Shown here piece by piece: positions 12,208 to 25,285 of a DNA stretch of 64,000 nucleotides. Each line of letters opens with the position of its first letter. The first letter of the stretch is position 1. Origin of the DNA: Cephalopachus bancanus (Eukaryota > Chordata > Mammalia > Primates > Tarsiidae); NCBI GenBank assembly GCA_027257055.1, contig JAPVLO010000044.1, forward strand, positions 5,456,001-5,520,000. The letters run 5' to 3'. Under the pieces are notes generated by a model, which saw only the letters and a list, made by a program, of their open reading frames with translations, made no database searches and had not been told where the DNA came from. Made by a program: the position numbers and the translations under genes.

Positions 12208-12630
12208 TTTTTTTTAATCAATATTTTTATTTTGATATTGTGGGGTACAGTTAAGGGTTAGGTATACAAATATGCTTCGTTCAGGCACTCTTGTTGATAA
12301 GAGGTGTCTCCCCATCCCCAGACAGATATTTACTACCGTTAATCCCATCTCCCTTCCCCTCCCTCCACATAGTTTCCCACCACTGTCAGTCATTTTCTTA
12401 TAGTATTATGTTGGATGTTCAAGGTCCACTATATGAGTGAGAACATGTGATACTCAGATCTTTGTTTCTGTGAGAGGTCACTTAGTATTATAGACTCTAG
12501 TTCCATCCAGGTTGCTGCGAAATTCATGATTTTGTTCTTTTTTATGGCTGCATAATATTCCATCGTGTATATGTACCACATTTTTTTAAATCCAACCATG
12601 CTGTCCATCAAAAGAGGACTGGATTTTTAA
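12208..12630 (-). mobile_element. Short L1 3' end with 5' inversion
   Basis: Minus-strand L1 3' UTR and end of ORF2 (the region encoding [17 protein letters not shown]), with the tail at the left. From about 12,594 to 12,624 the sequence switches to plus orientation: aaccatgctgtccatcaaaa is the piece that normally lies just upstream of the minus-strand part. This is the twin-priming type of 5' inversion. The duplication aaattttcttttct (12,194-12,207) pairs with aaattttcttctct (12,631-12,644). Sense orientation relative to PHKB. Confidence 0.88.
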
Positions 12631-12852
12631 AAATTTTCTTCTCTATTCTTCATTTGAATTATATCTATATCCAAACATTATAGAGTAAAATAAAACTTAC
12701 CAGTAAGAGAAAACAAAAAGAGCTCACAGCAGTCAGAGCTATGTGAGGTATGCAAAATTTATCATGCCCAAAGATATATGACTATAATAATTCAGTCATG
12801 CCTCCCCATTCGCTTACACCTATATCTGGGGCAACTGTTTAAAGGTATTTTA

Positions 12853-13001
12853 GGGCCAGGCAAAGTAACTCATGCCTGTAATTCCAGTACTTTGAAAGAT
12901 CAAGGCAGGCAGATGGCTTGAAACTAGGAGTTCAAGACCAGCCTGGGTAAAAAGTGAGACCCTGTCTCTAAAATAAATAAATACATAAATAAATAAAAAT
13001 A
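12853..13001 (+). mobile_element. Old Alu left-arm monomer
   Basis: A diverged left-arm Alu, gggccaggcaaagtaactca onward, ending in an AAAT-rich tail. It has the ancestral CATGCCTGTAATTCC form and no right arm, as in the oldest free left Alu monomers. Confidence 0.75.
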
Positions 13002-13660
13002 AAACCAGTTTTTCTTCCTGACTAGCTGCCTCAACCCATTATCTTCATGTTCCTGGAACTTGTATTACAAAGAACAATATATAGTCAATTAATAGCTTAT
13101 GTCATTTTAATACAAATTATTGGTAAACAATTTAGAAACTGCCTCTTCTTTTGTCCTTAAAAACCACTTGTAACTGCGGCTAACTGAAGTGTGTATTCAG
13201 GACAACTTGCATCTATGCTCCCAGGTAGCCATCATCAAGCTTTGGGCTCCAATACATTTAGTCATATTTCCTGAATCTTATCATTTAAGATTGACACCAG
13301 TTATCAACTTTGTAAAATGAGTTTAAACATGTCAGTCTGATTTTTAAACCTGCTAATTCCCTTCATACTAGAAAACTATATATCTTCATTCCCAAACACA
13401 CTACTGTCAAAGAGATATACTGACAAACAGCAATACAGGAGAACAAGATGCAGAAATTATTACTTGAAGACAAATATTACAGCTTTATCATGAAGTAGGA
13501 AAGGGCTATTTAGAAAGACTATGCACCTAACAAAGGTATAAACTTTCGAAAATTTGCTCTATAAAACACCAAGCAGGTTGCTGAATGTCATGCAAAAGCT
13601 CTCAAGAAATCACAAATAATTTTAGTAATTCAAATACCAACCATTAAAAAAAAAACCCAC

Positions 13661-13791
13661 CGGCTACTTGGAAGGCTGAGGAGGAAGGATCGCCGGAGCC
13701 CAACAGGTCGAGGCTGCGGCCACTGCACTCCAGTCTGGGCGACCGAGTGAGACTCCAACTCAAAAAAACAAAAACAAACAAAAAAAAAACA
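13661..13791 (+). mobile_element. 5'-truncated Alu (right arm)
   Basis: Only the right arm is present, from cggctacttggaaggctgag to the A-rich tail. It is preceded by an A-run and the sequence cccac, consistent with a truncated insertion. Confidence 0.85.
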
Positions 13792-15103
13792 AATCCCAGA
13801 TTTTCTAAGAGCAAATTGCAAGTGGAAAACAGGTCAGTAAACCAATACAAAAGCAACACTATTATTTTGGCACAGGACTTTTCATTGCCTGATTTAAAGT
13901 TCTTTAATACATACAAAAATTTATTCATCGAGACTCTGATGATCCCTGAAGTAGCTTTATCATTTCTCCACATATAGAAGTAGACTAAGATAAATACAAT
14001 TATATGTTCATTTAATTAATGTATACAATGTATGCATAAGACTCTGGACCACGCATCCAGCAGGCTACCAAGGCTTAATGTTGAAAAAGAAATGCAAGAT
14101 AAGGTTCTAAATAAGAATAATGTATGGTAGAAAGCAGTAATGTACTTTCAAATACAAACAGAAAAATGCAGTTATCCTGAGGACCCAAGGAATCAGGAAT
14201 ACCTGCATTGCAATCTCTGAAAATAATAGCAATTTCAAGCAATAAATTACCATTGAAATATGAAGACAACAACTGCAATCTAGAAGAGCATAATATTCAT
14301 AGTTATATAATATAGAAAAATGCACATCTTAAAAGTAAGATACTGAATACTAAAATTTTTTGAATCGATACACATGAAAAGGTTTAGGTGAAGAAAATAC
14401 ATCACTAACAGGGTAAATTTCATTTAAAAACTGATTAAATTGTGCCCATTCCCAAGGCAGAGAATTTTATTATAAATCTATATTTAGAAAGGTCCATAGA
14501 ATTCTAATTTTCTCCCTCAAAACAAATTCTTCTAAGATTAAAAAACCTTAAAACAGTCATCATTAACATTCTGATGCATTACTTTCAGGCATTTCTTCAA
14601 GTAATAATTAGAAATATACATAAAAGGTATCATTCATGAAATCATAATATATATGCTGTGTTCATCATGGACATTTTCTCTTTTGCTTACCTCACTGTTA
14701 ATCCTTTTTGCCCTCATTCCCAGGTAGCCATGCTTTATTTCATGTTTAGATAATCATAATGAAACAAATAGGCATAAATGAGGGGAGAATCTATTGTTAC
14801 CTGTTTTATAAAAATGGGATCATAATATAGAGCCATCCTTGTATATTGCTCCTCTCATTTAACAACACAAGGAAATCACTCTGAGGCAATGGTTCATTCT
14901 AATACCTGCTCTATATTCCATGGTAAAAATAAAGTAAAACTTATTCAACTATCTGCCCGTAAGTGGGTAAATAATTTGTTTCCCGTTCTTGCCATCATAA
15001 ATAATACTAAAAAAAAATCCTTACACACAGGTATGACCAGTGGTGTGCTGTAAGTCAGCTAGGTTCAACTGGAGTGAGTCTACTAAATTTTTAGAAATTT
15101 GGA

Positions 15104-15399
15104 AGCTGGTGGTGCAGCATAGGCTCAGCCTGTAATCCCGCACCTTTGGGAGGCTGAGATGAGTGGATTGCTTGAGCCCGTGGGTTTGAGACCCTCCTGG
15201 GCAGGCGAGACCTCATCTTTACAATAATAAAAAAAAAAATTAGCCGGGTGTGGTAGCGCGCACCTATAGTTCCAGCTACATGGAAGGCTGACACGGAAGG
15301 ATCGCCGGAGCCCATCAGGTTGAGGCTGCAGTGGCCGAGAGCGGCCACTGCACTCCAGTCTGGGTGACAGAGTGAGACTCCAACTCAAAAAAAAAAAAA
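15104..15399 (+). mobile_element. Alu dimer
   Basis: Alu with a degraded first 15 bases but an otherwise typical local young-type sequence and A-tail. It seems to sit within older transposon DNA, with a hAT-like end at 15,540-15,651. Confidence 0.85.
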
Positions 15400-15539
15400 G
15401 TTAAATTTTATAAACTTACAACTAAATAATCATTAAACACAAAAGCAATAAATACTCAAAACTCACCACTTCACAATTATTTTACTATATTTTACTGTTA
15501 TTGATGTTCCTGAATTTATTTCCACCTTACTTCTATATA

Positions 15540-15651
15540 TTACAGTAACACATCTATCCTCAGTTCTCTGTTCAGTGATGTCATGTAGAACTGAGTAGTT
15601 GCAGCAAAAACTATCTGGCCCTTTACGGAAAAAGTTTTCCCACCCCTGCTC
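15540..15651 (-). mobile_element. hAT (Charlie-group) DNA transposon fragment
   Basis: On the minus strand it reads caggggtgggaaaactttttc, followed by a gggccagatag-like block and a CAACTACTCAGTTCT-like block. This is the end of a common old mammalian hAT-Charlie element. Assignment is by memory of the motif. Confidence 0.6.
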
Positions 15652-17033
15652 TAAATTCCCAGAAGCAGCATATGAGTAAAATAAGTACGCTAAGATAATG
15701 GTAAGTTACATTTTTAAAAGGCTAAAACAATTCCTATTTCCACCAGAAATTTAAATGTTCCATTCCTTTAAAGGTTTTTCAAATCTGTTATAAGTAAAGC
15801 AGTATCTCACTTTTACTTAATGTTAATTTCCCACACTGTTAGTAAGTTTCAGAATCTTTTCAAGTTGTTTGGATTTGTTATTTTGTGAATTATCTATGCC
15901 CCTTTGCCATTTGCTATTGTTTTGTTAGGTCTTTTTGCTATCAATTTCTAAAAGCTCTTTGTACATGTTTACTATTTATCTAACATCCCCATTACAAATA
16001 TTTTCCCATGAGCTTTCATTATTATATCAATGCTTAATATAAAAATTTTTAATAGTCAAGTACATCGATCTTTTCTCATTTGGTTCAAGTTTTCCTGACT
16101 GTTTAAAGTGGTTTTTGATGACCTGTAGTTACACTTAGTAACCTCAAAATTCTGTTATGTTTTTTATTACATAAAAAAAATTGTTGCATTTAGGCATTTG
16201 CTCTACTGGGATTTGTTTTTTAAACCACTTTGAAAGTAAGTAGCATATTTCATAACTTTTAAAAAGATCACACCGGACTAAATTTTTTTAGGTTACAAAA
16301 TAATTAATAGATTAATTAATAGATAATTTATCCTGTCATAAGGGGAAATATGCATAATAAAACAAACAATTTTAAAAAGCAATACTGGCCTACTTATATT
16401 TGCTAACAGATAAAATGTTTTTAGGCAAGTTTTAAACCTATCATAGGCATATGATGTTTACAAATAGTTTAGACAACAGTCGGAGCTTTATGAGTAGTTG
16501 CATCAATATCTACAAAACCCTCACTGCCTGAAATAACATATATTGATTTTTAAAATATTTCATATAGCACTCAATACTGGATATTGAAACTGAAAGTTAA
16601 AACAAAAACAGCATACTTTCATATTTCTTTGGGTCTTGTGTTGTAGTGGGAAAAATACACAAAATTTGTGAAAGTAGAATCTTAGCCCAAGGAAAGAATC
16701 AATCAGTATCTCCCATTTGCGTTTTATTAATGATTCTTTAACTTTGGGAACTGAGCAAGCTGAAGTTCACAAGTTCTAATGATTACAACTCTTCTCCTGT
16801 CTTTGCTAATGGTGAGCAGCTAATTCTCCAGACATGGAACATGTTAAGAGTTAACATTTTTTCAAAGTCGGGAACAATCTCTGAAAGCCTAAGAAGTACA
16901 GCTTTTGAATACTCTGAAGTTCAGAGGTTAATAAATTAAGAAGACAGTATGTACAAAGAAGTAGTGAATAATAAAAATCTCTGGGCTAAGATGTTCCCCA
17001 ACAAGATATTCAAGAACTAAGAACCTGAAGAGC

Positions 17034-17036
<3 letters not shown>

Positions 17037-17064
<28 letters not shown>

Positions 17065-17075
17065 CTATTTATTTA
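17037..17075 (+). repeat. (TTTA)n microsatellite
   Basis: About nine TTTA units, then degenerate. Confidence 0.9.
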
Positions 17076-17569
17076 TTGTTTCCAAACAAAGTTTATTAGA
17101 GAAAAAAGGAAGAAAAGAAAGGAAGACATGGCAGAGCTGGCATGGGCGAAAGAAACTGCCAGGATCTGAAGATCATCTATTGTTGAGGGTCAGATAATCG
17201 AATAGTTTCATGATGTGTGCATATTCTCTTTACTCATACATGCATACAGCAAGGTGAGGAGGGTAGAAAGGATGCAGATGGAGTAGGCATGGGAGACGAG
17301 AGGAAAAAGCCCTGTATATGAACATACAGATTATATGCAAACCACATCTGCGCTTTATTAGTAAGTTATTAAAACATTAATTTTGAGCTGCTAAGACGCA
17401 AGGGGTTCCCAGAGGACAATAATCTATGATTATCCAATGAATCATCTATATAAGATATATTTTCAAACAATTTGAAATTTAAATTGTATAAACTTCAGGT
17501 GATAGTCCCTTCATTTTTAAAATCCCTTTGACTCCTCCACTGACACAAGCTAGAAGAATGCTACTAGAG

Positions 17570-17890
17570 AAGGAACAAATTAGCCAATACATTCTTTGTA
17601 CACTTTGTATCCCTGATGCTGGCACTCCTATGGTTCTCAATAAATATCTGCTGAATTGAACTGAGTGATCCCCACGATTGGGGCAGGTCTTTAATTCTCA
17701 CAGGCAGAGTTAATTGTCCCATCTGCTGCATTCCTACAGCACTTAGAAAATACCTTACTGACAACTCTTGCTTATCACAATACATATTATTTTCACTTTT
17801 TGATTAATTTCTCATACTATACTCACTGGAAGCTGATCAATAAAAGGAACAATATCAAGTACACAGTAGATGGCAGTAAATGTTTGGTAG
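17570..17890 (+). repeat. L2 LINE 3' fragments
   Basis: Two stretches look like L2 3' ends: tctcaataaatatctgctga near 17,640, and a segment from gcagagttaattgtcccatc through gcacttag to gcagtaaatgtttg near 17,870. Very old. Confidence 0.55.
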
Positions 17891-20800
17891 GAAAGAAGGA
17901 AAAGAAGGAGAGAAGCTAAAAAAAAGGTTTCAGAAAACTTTTTTCTTTCTTTTTGCTACTGCTGTTTAACCTTGTGTAGAGAGCTGACCTACAACAGAAT
18001 GCAATGAGTGAGCTGTTCTGCTATGTACAAAGACGCGATCCAGAAGCACTGTTTCAGGAAACTTTTGATGACCAGTTTACAAATTTATTCCCACAGACGA
18101 CCCTATCTCCTGCAACTGCCCCATGTACATTCTTTGATTTAATGATGACATTTCACCTCCTCAGCAAGATTTCAATGATTAGACAAGTTAGCAAATGTAT
18201 CTTACTCATTTTAGAATGGATTCAGTTTAATTTTTATAGTTAAAAGATCTGAATATACCATACATGGACTCAGCACTTTGAACATCTTCAAGATCACTAC
18301 TATCTCCTTGAGAAGCAAAGACACAAAACTTAAACCATGATTTATTTTCTGTATAGTTCAACCATGCACAAACATAGCACTAAGAGATAATGTATCCTCA
18401 ATAGGGGAATAAATAAATAAATAATGACACCTCCATTCAATGAAGTAACTTGAAATAGTTAGAGGAAAAGGGAGATCTATTTGTAATATCATAAAAGACT
18501 AAACATAATGTAAAAATATAATGTCATAGAATAGGATATGCATAGTATGATCCTAGGTGTAATAAAACTAAGCGACAATAACTACATATGTGTAATGTTT
18601 GCATATGTATATTATATATAGACAACTAAGTACTTTAAAAAGTCTAGAAGAATACATACCAAATTGCTAAAAATGGTAACCCCTAGGAAGAGGAGGGTTA
18701 TTTTTACTCTATATATTTGTCCAAATATTACACAAGAAGGTAATCATTTACTACTTGTATATTTTTTAAATAGGAAAAGGAAATTGGAATTTCTAACTAC
18801 TATTCATTGTACAAAATAGATTATACACATCATCCCATTTCTTCATCCTGACAAAGCTATGAGATTGGTATTAAATTAAGGCACAGAGAAGTTATTAAAT
18901 GGTAGTCTGAATTTGAACACAGAGCTCTCTGAAGATAAACTGTATATGTGCACTTTTTCCTTATACCATCAAACGTCACAGAAATTTTTCACATTGAAGG
19001 GTTAAGAGCTGTTAATCCCTGCTTTCATTTTCTGCCTTAAACTGCTCAAAAATTATATGAATATGTATACATACACACACATCTACTTTTACTTACTTTA
19101 CTCCTATTTATTATATAGTTCATCTGAACCTTCAAGTTTTTAAGTCTATTTATTTCTTCACAGTGAATAGCAAACTGGATAAGAAACATATTTTAAATGT
19201 AAAATATGAAATAACACAACATTATAAAAAGAAAGTAAAATTTGCCTATTCAACATATCCAAATGAAATGTGAAAAGGCCATTATACCTTTCCCGTTTTA
19301 TTTTTAATAAAAGGTGTATTAAGTTCTCTGAGTGACCTTTAGAGAGAAGTATGGCCTATAAAATCTATTTAAGGATATTAAATCTGGTTGATGTTTCATG
19401 TGTTGACCTTATGAATACCAATCACTCAATTAGCTATTTCATCTTCTCTTCTTATTTATAGTCCAGTAGAGTACCTTGCCATAATATACTATGATTTTCT
19501 ATGATTTCTGTGAGGTCAGAGCTGTATTCCAACACTTCTAATATTTCTAAAACACTTTTTGGAAATCATTTTTAGAGAAAAACATGCGTTTAGAAGTGAC
19601 ACAAATTATTTAATGCTCTCAAAAGTGTTTGTTTTACTCACTGCAGTAGCCCCAGTGCCAACAGTGCTTAATAAATACTTATTGAACAAAGGCGATCACT
19701 ATCCTCTGATGTGGAAGCCTTGCCAAAAGTTACTTGAAATCAGCCATGAAGAATAAGGTGATACATCAGAGCAGATGAAGTTAAGTAAGATTCACTCATC
19801 AATAATCTAAACTGTGACCATAAAGTAGCTCAAATTGTTCTTTTCTATTGTGTTCTGCTCTTCTTTTGTTTATAAAGGGGGATGTGGATAAAATCATAAA
19901 AGGAGATGATTAAAAAATGATTCAAGCAATGGCAGCACCATTAAATGTATGTAGCCTTACATGCAGATCACTTTATAAGCATAATACTAATCTGAACATA
20001 GGCGATTTCTCAAGAGAAATTCCAGGATCATTATTTCATACTTACACAAGCTATATAGTGAAAATTTTAAATTCCAAACTTGTGAGATTTAAATGATAGC
20101 GTCTTAGATCACTATACTAATTAAATTACATTGAAGTAAAAGAACTTCACTATATACCATTTTCCATCCTTAGAAAAAATATTTAATTGTATTATGTTGT
20201 CTGTTATTGTAGTGATAAAAATATGTGACACTAGGCATCTTACTGTGTCATAGGTTATTCTATACAAGTCCTACAGAAAATAATACTTTCAAGTCATTCA
20301 GCATTTGAAAATGAGCCCAAACCATTTCCACTTATCATTTACACTTTGATGAGGTCTGGTTCATACACTTATGTTGGCAAAGTTCAGCAGTACATTTAAT
20401 ATGAATGTTATTACTACTAATTACAAATTGTACAGATACCACTTTGTATAATAAACGTGAATACAGGAAGTCTTGAATGTTCATTGAAAAAACTCACAAT
20501 ATAAACAATGGATTAGCAAAGGAAGCTGACTGTAAATAAAAATACACACAACCAGATTAAAACTAGCAATACTTCTGAAAACCAGAATATAATTTGTAGA
20601 TAATGAATGTTAGTTAATTTTCTTCCCATCAAAATACAGTGAAGTTTAGTTCACTGGTTAAGTAAAACAGGAGAGAGATGTCATTAATCTTTCTGACACT
20701 ATATTTCTTAAACTTTATGAGAGGTAGGAACCCCAAGAATCTCTGAATAGAAGAATTTAGTAAAATAATCCCAGCAATAGTACAGCCATTTTGTCTCAGT

Positions 20801-21609
20801 CCTAGCCCTGTCATGCATTGCTGAGGCCAACCAGCCTATTCTTTTACCTCTTAATCATTAGCAAGAAGTAAAACCAGCCTCCCAGGGTTAGGACTTGGTA
20901 ATTATTTCTATCCCCTTAAGCATGCTTAGTCCTCATTGTTCTTCTAGGCATCTATGTTTCCAGCAATGATGTATTGTTATCAGTCTTTGGTAACCAGCCT
21001 CCTGTCTACCACCTGGAGTCATGAGATACCAGTGCCTGGGGATGTCTAGAAACAAGACTTACATGTCTTCTGTTATTTACATCAAAGAATGCAACCTCTG
21101 GACTTTCTTCTCAGCCCAAAAGAGCCTTAAATATATCCAGCTTCTCAGCCTTCGATGCCATACTTTCCTACTGAGTGTCAGCTCTAAAATGTACAATAAA
21201 CTTTGCTTCCTTCTCCTTTGCAATTCTTTGCATTATTCCCGAGGCACTGGCCCACCTTACCTCAGTTTACCCTTTCATCTTATACTTCTTAAATCCTTAA
21301 ACTTTAGTGATTTGCTCCAATGCCATCCTAAGAGTCTGTGATGGGAGATTACCTTTTGCAAAGACCTACCTACAATATGCTTATTAACTAACCAAATTCT
21401 CTTGTATGGAATCTAAGCGATATCTCTTACAAATTAACTTTCACTCCTTAGCGAATAAGGTTAAATCTAATGTTTAACCAAGTAAAAGAGAGGTCTCGCA
21501 TCTCCCACTCACCACTCTGGCTCCCAGAGGATCAACAATTAATATCTAAGTGGCCATGGAAAGACATAGGTTTCAAAGATAGAAAGCACTATGTTGCAAT
21601 TACAGCTAT

Positions 21610-21780
21610 ATCACTGTGAAACTTTCAGGAATCAAATTCTCTCTAAATTAGATCTTTTCCTCTGAAAAGTAGGAAAAATTATATAACCTCGTGGTGATGT
21701 TGTGAGACAAATATTTTAAGTAAAGCAACTAGCACAGTACATATTAAAACTAATTGTCATTTCTTCTACTCCTTAAACTT
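21610..21780 (+). repeat. MIR-like fragment
   Basis: It resembles the other half of MIR, with a weak aaatt-ctctctaaa block, tgttgtgagacaaatatttt and gcaactagcacagtacatat, as in MIRb-type copies. Confidence 0.55.
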
Positions 21781-23043
21781 TGTCATCTACCCCAGCACTA
21801 AGGACAGGACAGGATACAAAATTGGAAATCAAGAATTCCAGATTAACTGAATTCTTTGTCAGGTTAACATCAGAATTCTCTTGATCGATACAAAAATGGG
21901 TGAATCATATAGTGATTTTTAAATCAGCAAATTAAATAATCAGTAATTTTTAGGAAACAAAAAAATAATTGAGTGAAATAAATGTGATGTTAAAGTAGTC
22001 TTGAGTTGCTACAGACACCTTATTTAATGCTATGTGCAGGAGTTGTAGAAAAAACAAGATTACCACTTTTCTAATCATGACAGAGGAAGGAGCGAGTGTT
22101 ACTTAGAGTGGAAGAGGGAAAAATCTCCACTAAAATATGACCCTGTGCTACACAGGAATGTCAGGTCTTCAAGCAAAATGGTATAACCAAAATGAATGAT
22201 TATTTCTGAATCAAAATTATTCAGATCTAACCTTAATTTCACTAACAAGTTACTAACAACCTTCAAGCCTAACTGGAACCAATTGTCAAACAACCCAGGA
22301 AAGCAAGCTGTCTCTATGGGAGACAAAGCAAACTCAAGACTCTTGGGAGTGAAATCAAATTTCTCATTAAGAAATGCAGAATGAGTATTAAGCTGTCACA
22401 CCCACACTATAATGAAGATATTAAAATGTAAATTAATCTACTTTCTAATACATACATTTAAAATTATAGAACTGGAAAACTATAATAGGCATTCTTTAAG
22501 TTCTAATTCATCCTGCAATACACTATTCAAACCATCTAGTTTGGCTTAAAATGTTTTCATGTCTACTCTAAGTGTAGCTTAACTTTACTATATTTTTTTA
22601 TGGGCTATTAGTTTTTTATGTAATACAAAACTCAAAGAATGTGACTCTGGGCGAACACTATGGCTATTAAAATTTTGCTGTACTTTAATTTGCATTAACA
22701 TTTAGTTATAAGGATTTTATTGTAGCAAAAAATTGAAATGAAAACTGGAGTCATGAAAACAGATATTTAAGGTACTCAGCTCATACTAACTGCAAATGAA
22801 ACCAAACTACTTCTGTAACATGAAACTAATGGAAATCAGCCTTGAACTTGTCAGTTTTTTTTGTAGTTACTTTAAAGACCGCTTGCTGTTTCCTCTACTC
22901 TTCAAGGAAAATGACATTATTTCACATGAAGCACCTACCCCTATTTTTATGTTCATTCTGTAAGACTGTTGAATCTTATCTTACAAAGATATCTGGTAAT
23001 AAAGAACTTCTAAACCCACTGTTTACTGGTATCATTCTGGGTT

Positions 23044-23313
23044 TTTTAGAATGTTTTATTTTATGTACAAGGACCCAGCATGCTTTCATCAGGTAGATGC
23101 CTTGGATAATCCATTCAAAGGAGATCACTCAGTCCAACTTAATGAAACCTATATCCTTTGTGTACTGATGAAAACACTGGTGGCACACATTGAGGCCATA
23201 TTTCCGGATCAGACAGTGCCAGTTGAGCAGACACAATGGGAACCCTGGCCGAATTTCCATGGGTGCCTCCAGACCTTCTGGTGACCCATCTTGCACTCAG
23301 GAGTGCAACGAGG
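23044..23313 (-). pseudogene. RPS29P: RPS29 processed pseudogene
   Basis: This is a retrocopy of the mRNA for the small-subunit zinc-ribbon ribosomal protein S29 (normally 56 residues). On the minus strand the ATG is at 23,289 and reads MGHQKV, then [14 protein letters not shown]. After a frameshift the end GFIKLD and TGA are recognisable at 23,129-23,146. The coding part is 161 bases against the normal 171, so about 10 bases are lost, disrupting the zinc-ligand Cys region. The 3' UTR with AATAAA lies near 23,050, and the short S29-like 5' leader ends near 23,313. A poly-A remnant shows as the T-run near 23,042. No clear target-site duplication was found. Not functional. Confidence 0.85.
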
Positions 23314-25033
23314 CAAAAAAAAAAAAGCTGCATAAAATATGAAAGAGGCTGGAAGGAACCCTACCTCATCACCACTACCAGGAGCCGCCACAAAGACCTT
23401 CACAAAGAACTTCAAGAACTTAAACTTCAGTTTCTCAAAAACCTACTTGTGGAAAAATAAACTAGATTGGAGGGAACATCAACTTAATTTCTGGTGCTGA
23501 CTAGTTATACCTCTCACCTCCATTCATTTGGCTAGGCAGCTCCCTGAAAATGGAGGCAGTCATTGACATTCCAAAGCAGAGCACCCTACTGAAAAGAAGA
23601 CTACATACATGGTCATCTGGACATACAAGGGATTACCAAATATAATTACCACAATCATATATGGTAAAGAGACTAGAGAGAGATGTGCATATACAGTCAT
23701 TTCCAATAGCAATTGCTGGAAAATTTAACTTACGTTATACTGCACAGCAATGGCCTAATAATGGAAGCACTGAAATGTATCCACTGAGTAAAAGAGTCTG
23801 GACCAGGTAAGTTTAGGTTAGAAGTCAACCTGGAGTAGAGCAGTAGAGCAGCAGAAGCAGGGAGTCACACAGAGAAAGTAGGCTGCAGAAACAACCATGG
23901 ATCACACACAGTAACTGTGTGCTGTGTGCAATGAGAATCAGAGGTACGGAAAAAGACATATTTATCCAAAGACTAAGTTCAAGATTGGGAATACAAGGAT
24001 ACTTAATTCAGAGCCTGAGATGTACAGTCTAAATTGCAAGACAGAGAAGAGATAAAGATGTTACAAAGGACTGATACTCAACAAATACAGTGCTACAGAT
24101 AGACTTTTGCTCCTCAAAATGAAGGCCATCCACCAGGAGCAAGAAACCTGCCTGGGAGCTTGCTAGAATAGCAGACTCTTAGGTTCTGTCCTAGACCTAC
24201 TGAATCGGTCTACATTTTAAGGAGATCCAGAGCTCTACAGAGCTCTTTCTTGTAAAAAAAAAAAGGGAAAAAAAAAATGAGAGTAGATGGAAGGGAAGAA
24301 GAGACAATGTGAGATATTGAAAAAGCCAGAGATCAAAATTAAATAGTGGATTTGTTCCCTTAGGAAAATACAACTCCATAACTCCTAGAAAGTAAGACCA
24401 TGAAGCAACCAAAATAGATTAAATATCAAGGTTAACACTTGTCCATCAAGGCTTGCTTCAAGATTCTTGACTCTCTCTGGTGATTTAACGGTTAGAGGGG
24501 GAAAAAGGTCTTTCCATCACTGTACTGACAAATTCAAAGCTATGGCCTCACCAGCTCAACTCTACACAATTACGACCTCTTTCCCATCTTACAAGATCTG
24601 CCTTACAATCACCCAGCCTAGGCTCCAAAACCCTATATGTATTTACTCAATAACTGTGTAAATAATTGTCATACTATTTTGAAGAGCGTGCACACACACG
24701 AATCAACAAATATCTGGTCTAAGACCTTATTTTATGGAAGAAATTAACACCTTTCTCAAGAATGCAGAGCTAGCAGAACCAACACCAAAAACAAGATCTC
24801 CAGACTCCTTATTCAGGGATCAGATATTTTTTAAAACTTGTCATTCATTATTTCAGTCTGTTTGTTCTGAACAAGGACATTGTTTTATGCTACTACAATT
24901 CACCAGTCGGCCAAGAACACCAAGCTCAGTGGAAGCAGACAGAATATAAACACATAAATTTAATTTTAACCAAAGAGCTAAAAAAAGGCAAATAATGATA
25001 TTGTAATAGCTTATTGCCATAATTCTAATAAAA

Positions 25034-25240
25034 ACAATAAACATTATTTGAGCATTTACCATGCGCAAAGTGCTGTGTTGATGGCTTTACATTAAGATTT
25101 CATTTAATCCTCACAATAACTATTAAGGAGACACTATTGTTATTCCATTGTAAATATTTTTTTTAATTAGGTTTAGTGACTTATCTAAGGTCACATTGCT
25201 AGCCAGTGGAAGAGCTACAATTTAGACATTAAAATATGCT
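25034..25240 (+). repeat. MIR fragment
   Basis: Clear MIR: gagcatttaccatgcgcaaa, ctttacatt, tttaatcctcacaataac, then taaggtcacattgctagcca. Confidence 0.85.
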
Positions 25241-25285
25241 TTGTTTCTCTGTTTCAGGTAAAACAAAGCAAAAAAGATAAGTATA

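Noticed and set aside
15039..15651. A complete hAT element with ends cagtggtgtgc and caggggtggga around the Alu
   Set aside because: The two ends look alike, but no 8-bp target duplication matches and the left part could not be tied to the same family, so only the right end is called.
18004..18243. A 79-codon open frame beginning MSELFCYVQRRDP
   Set aside because: No recognised family or retrocopy signature such as an A-tail or duplication. Treated as chance.
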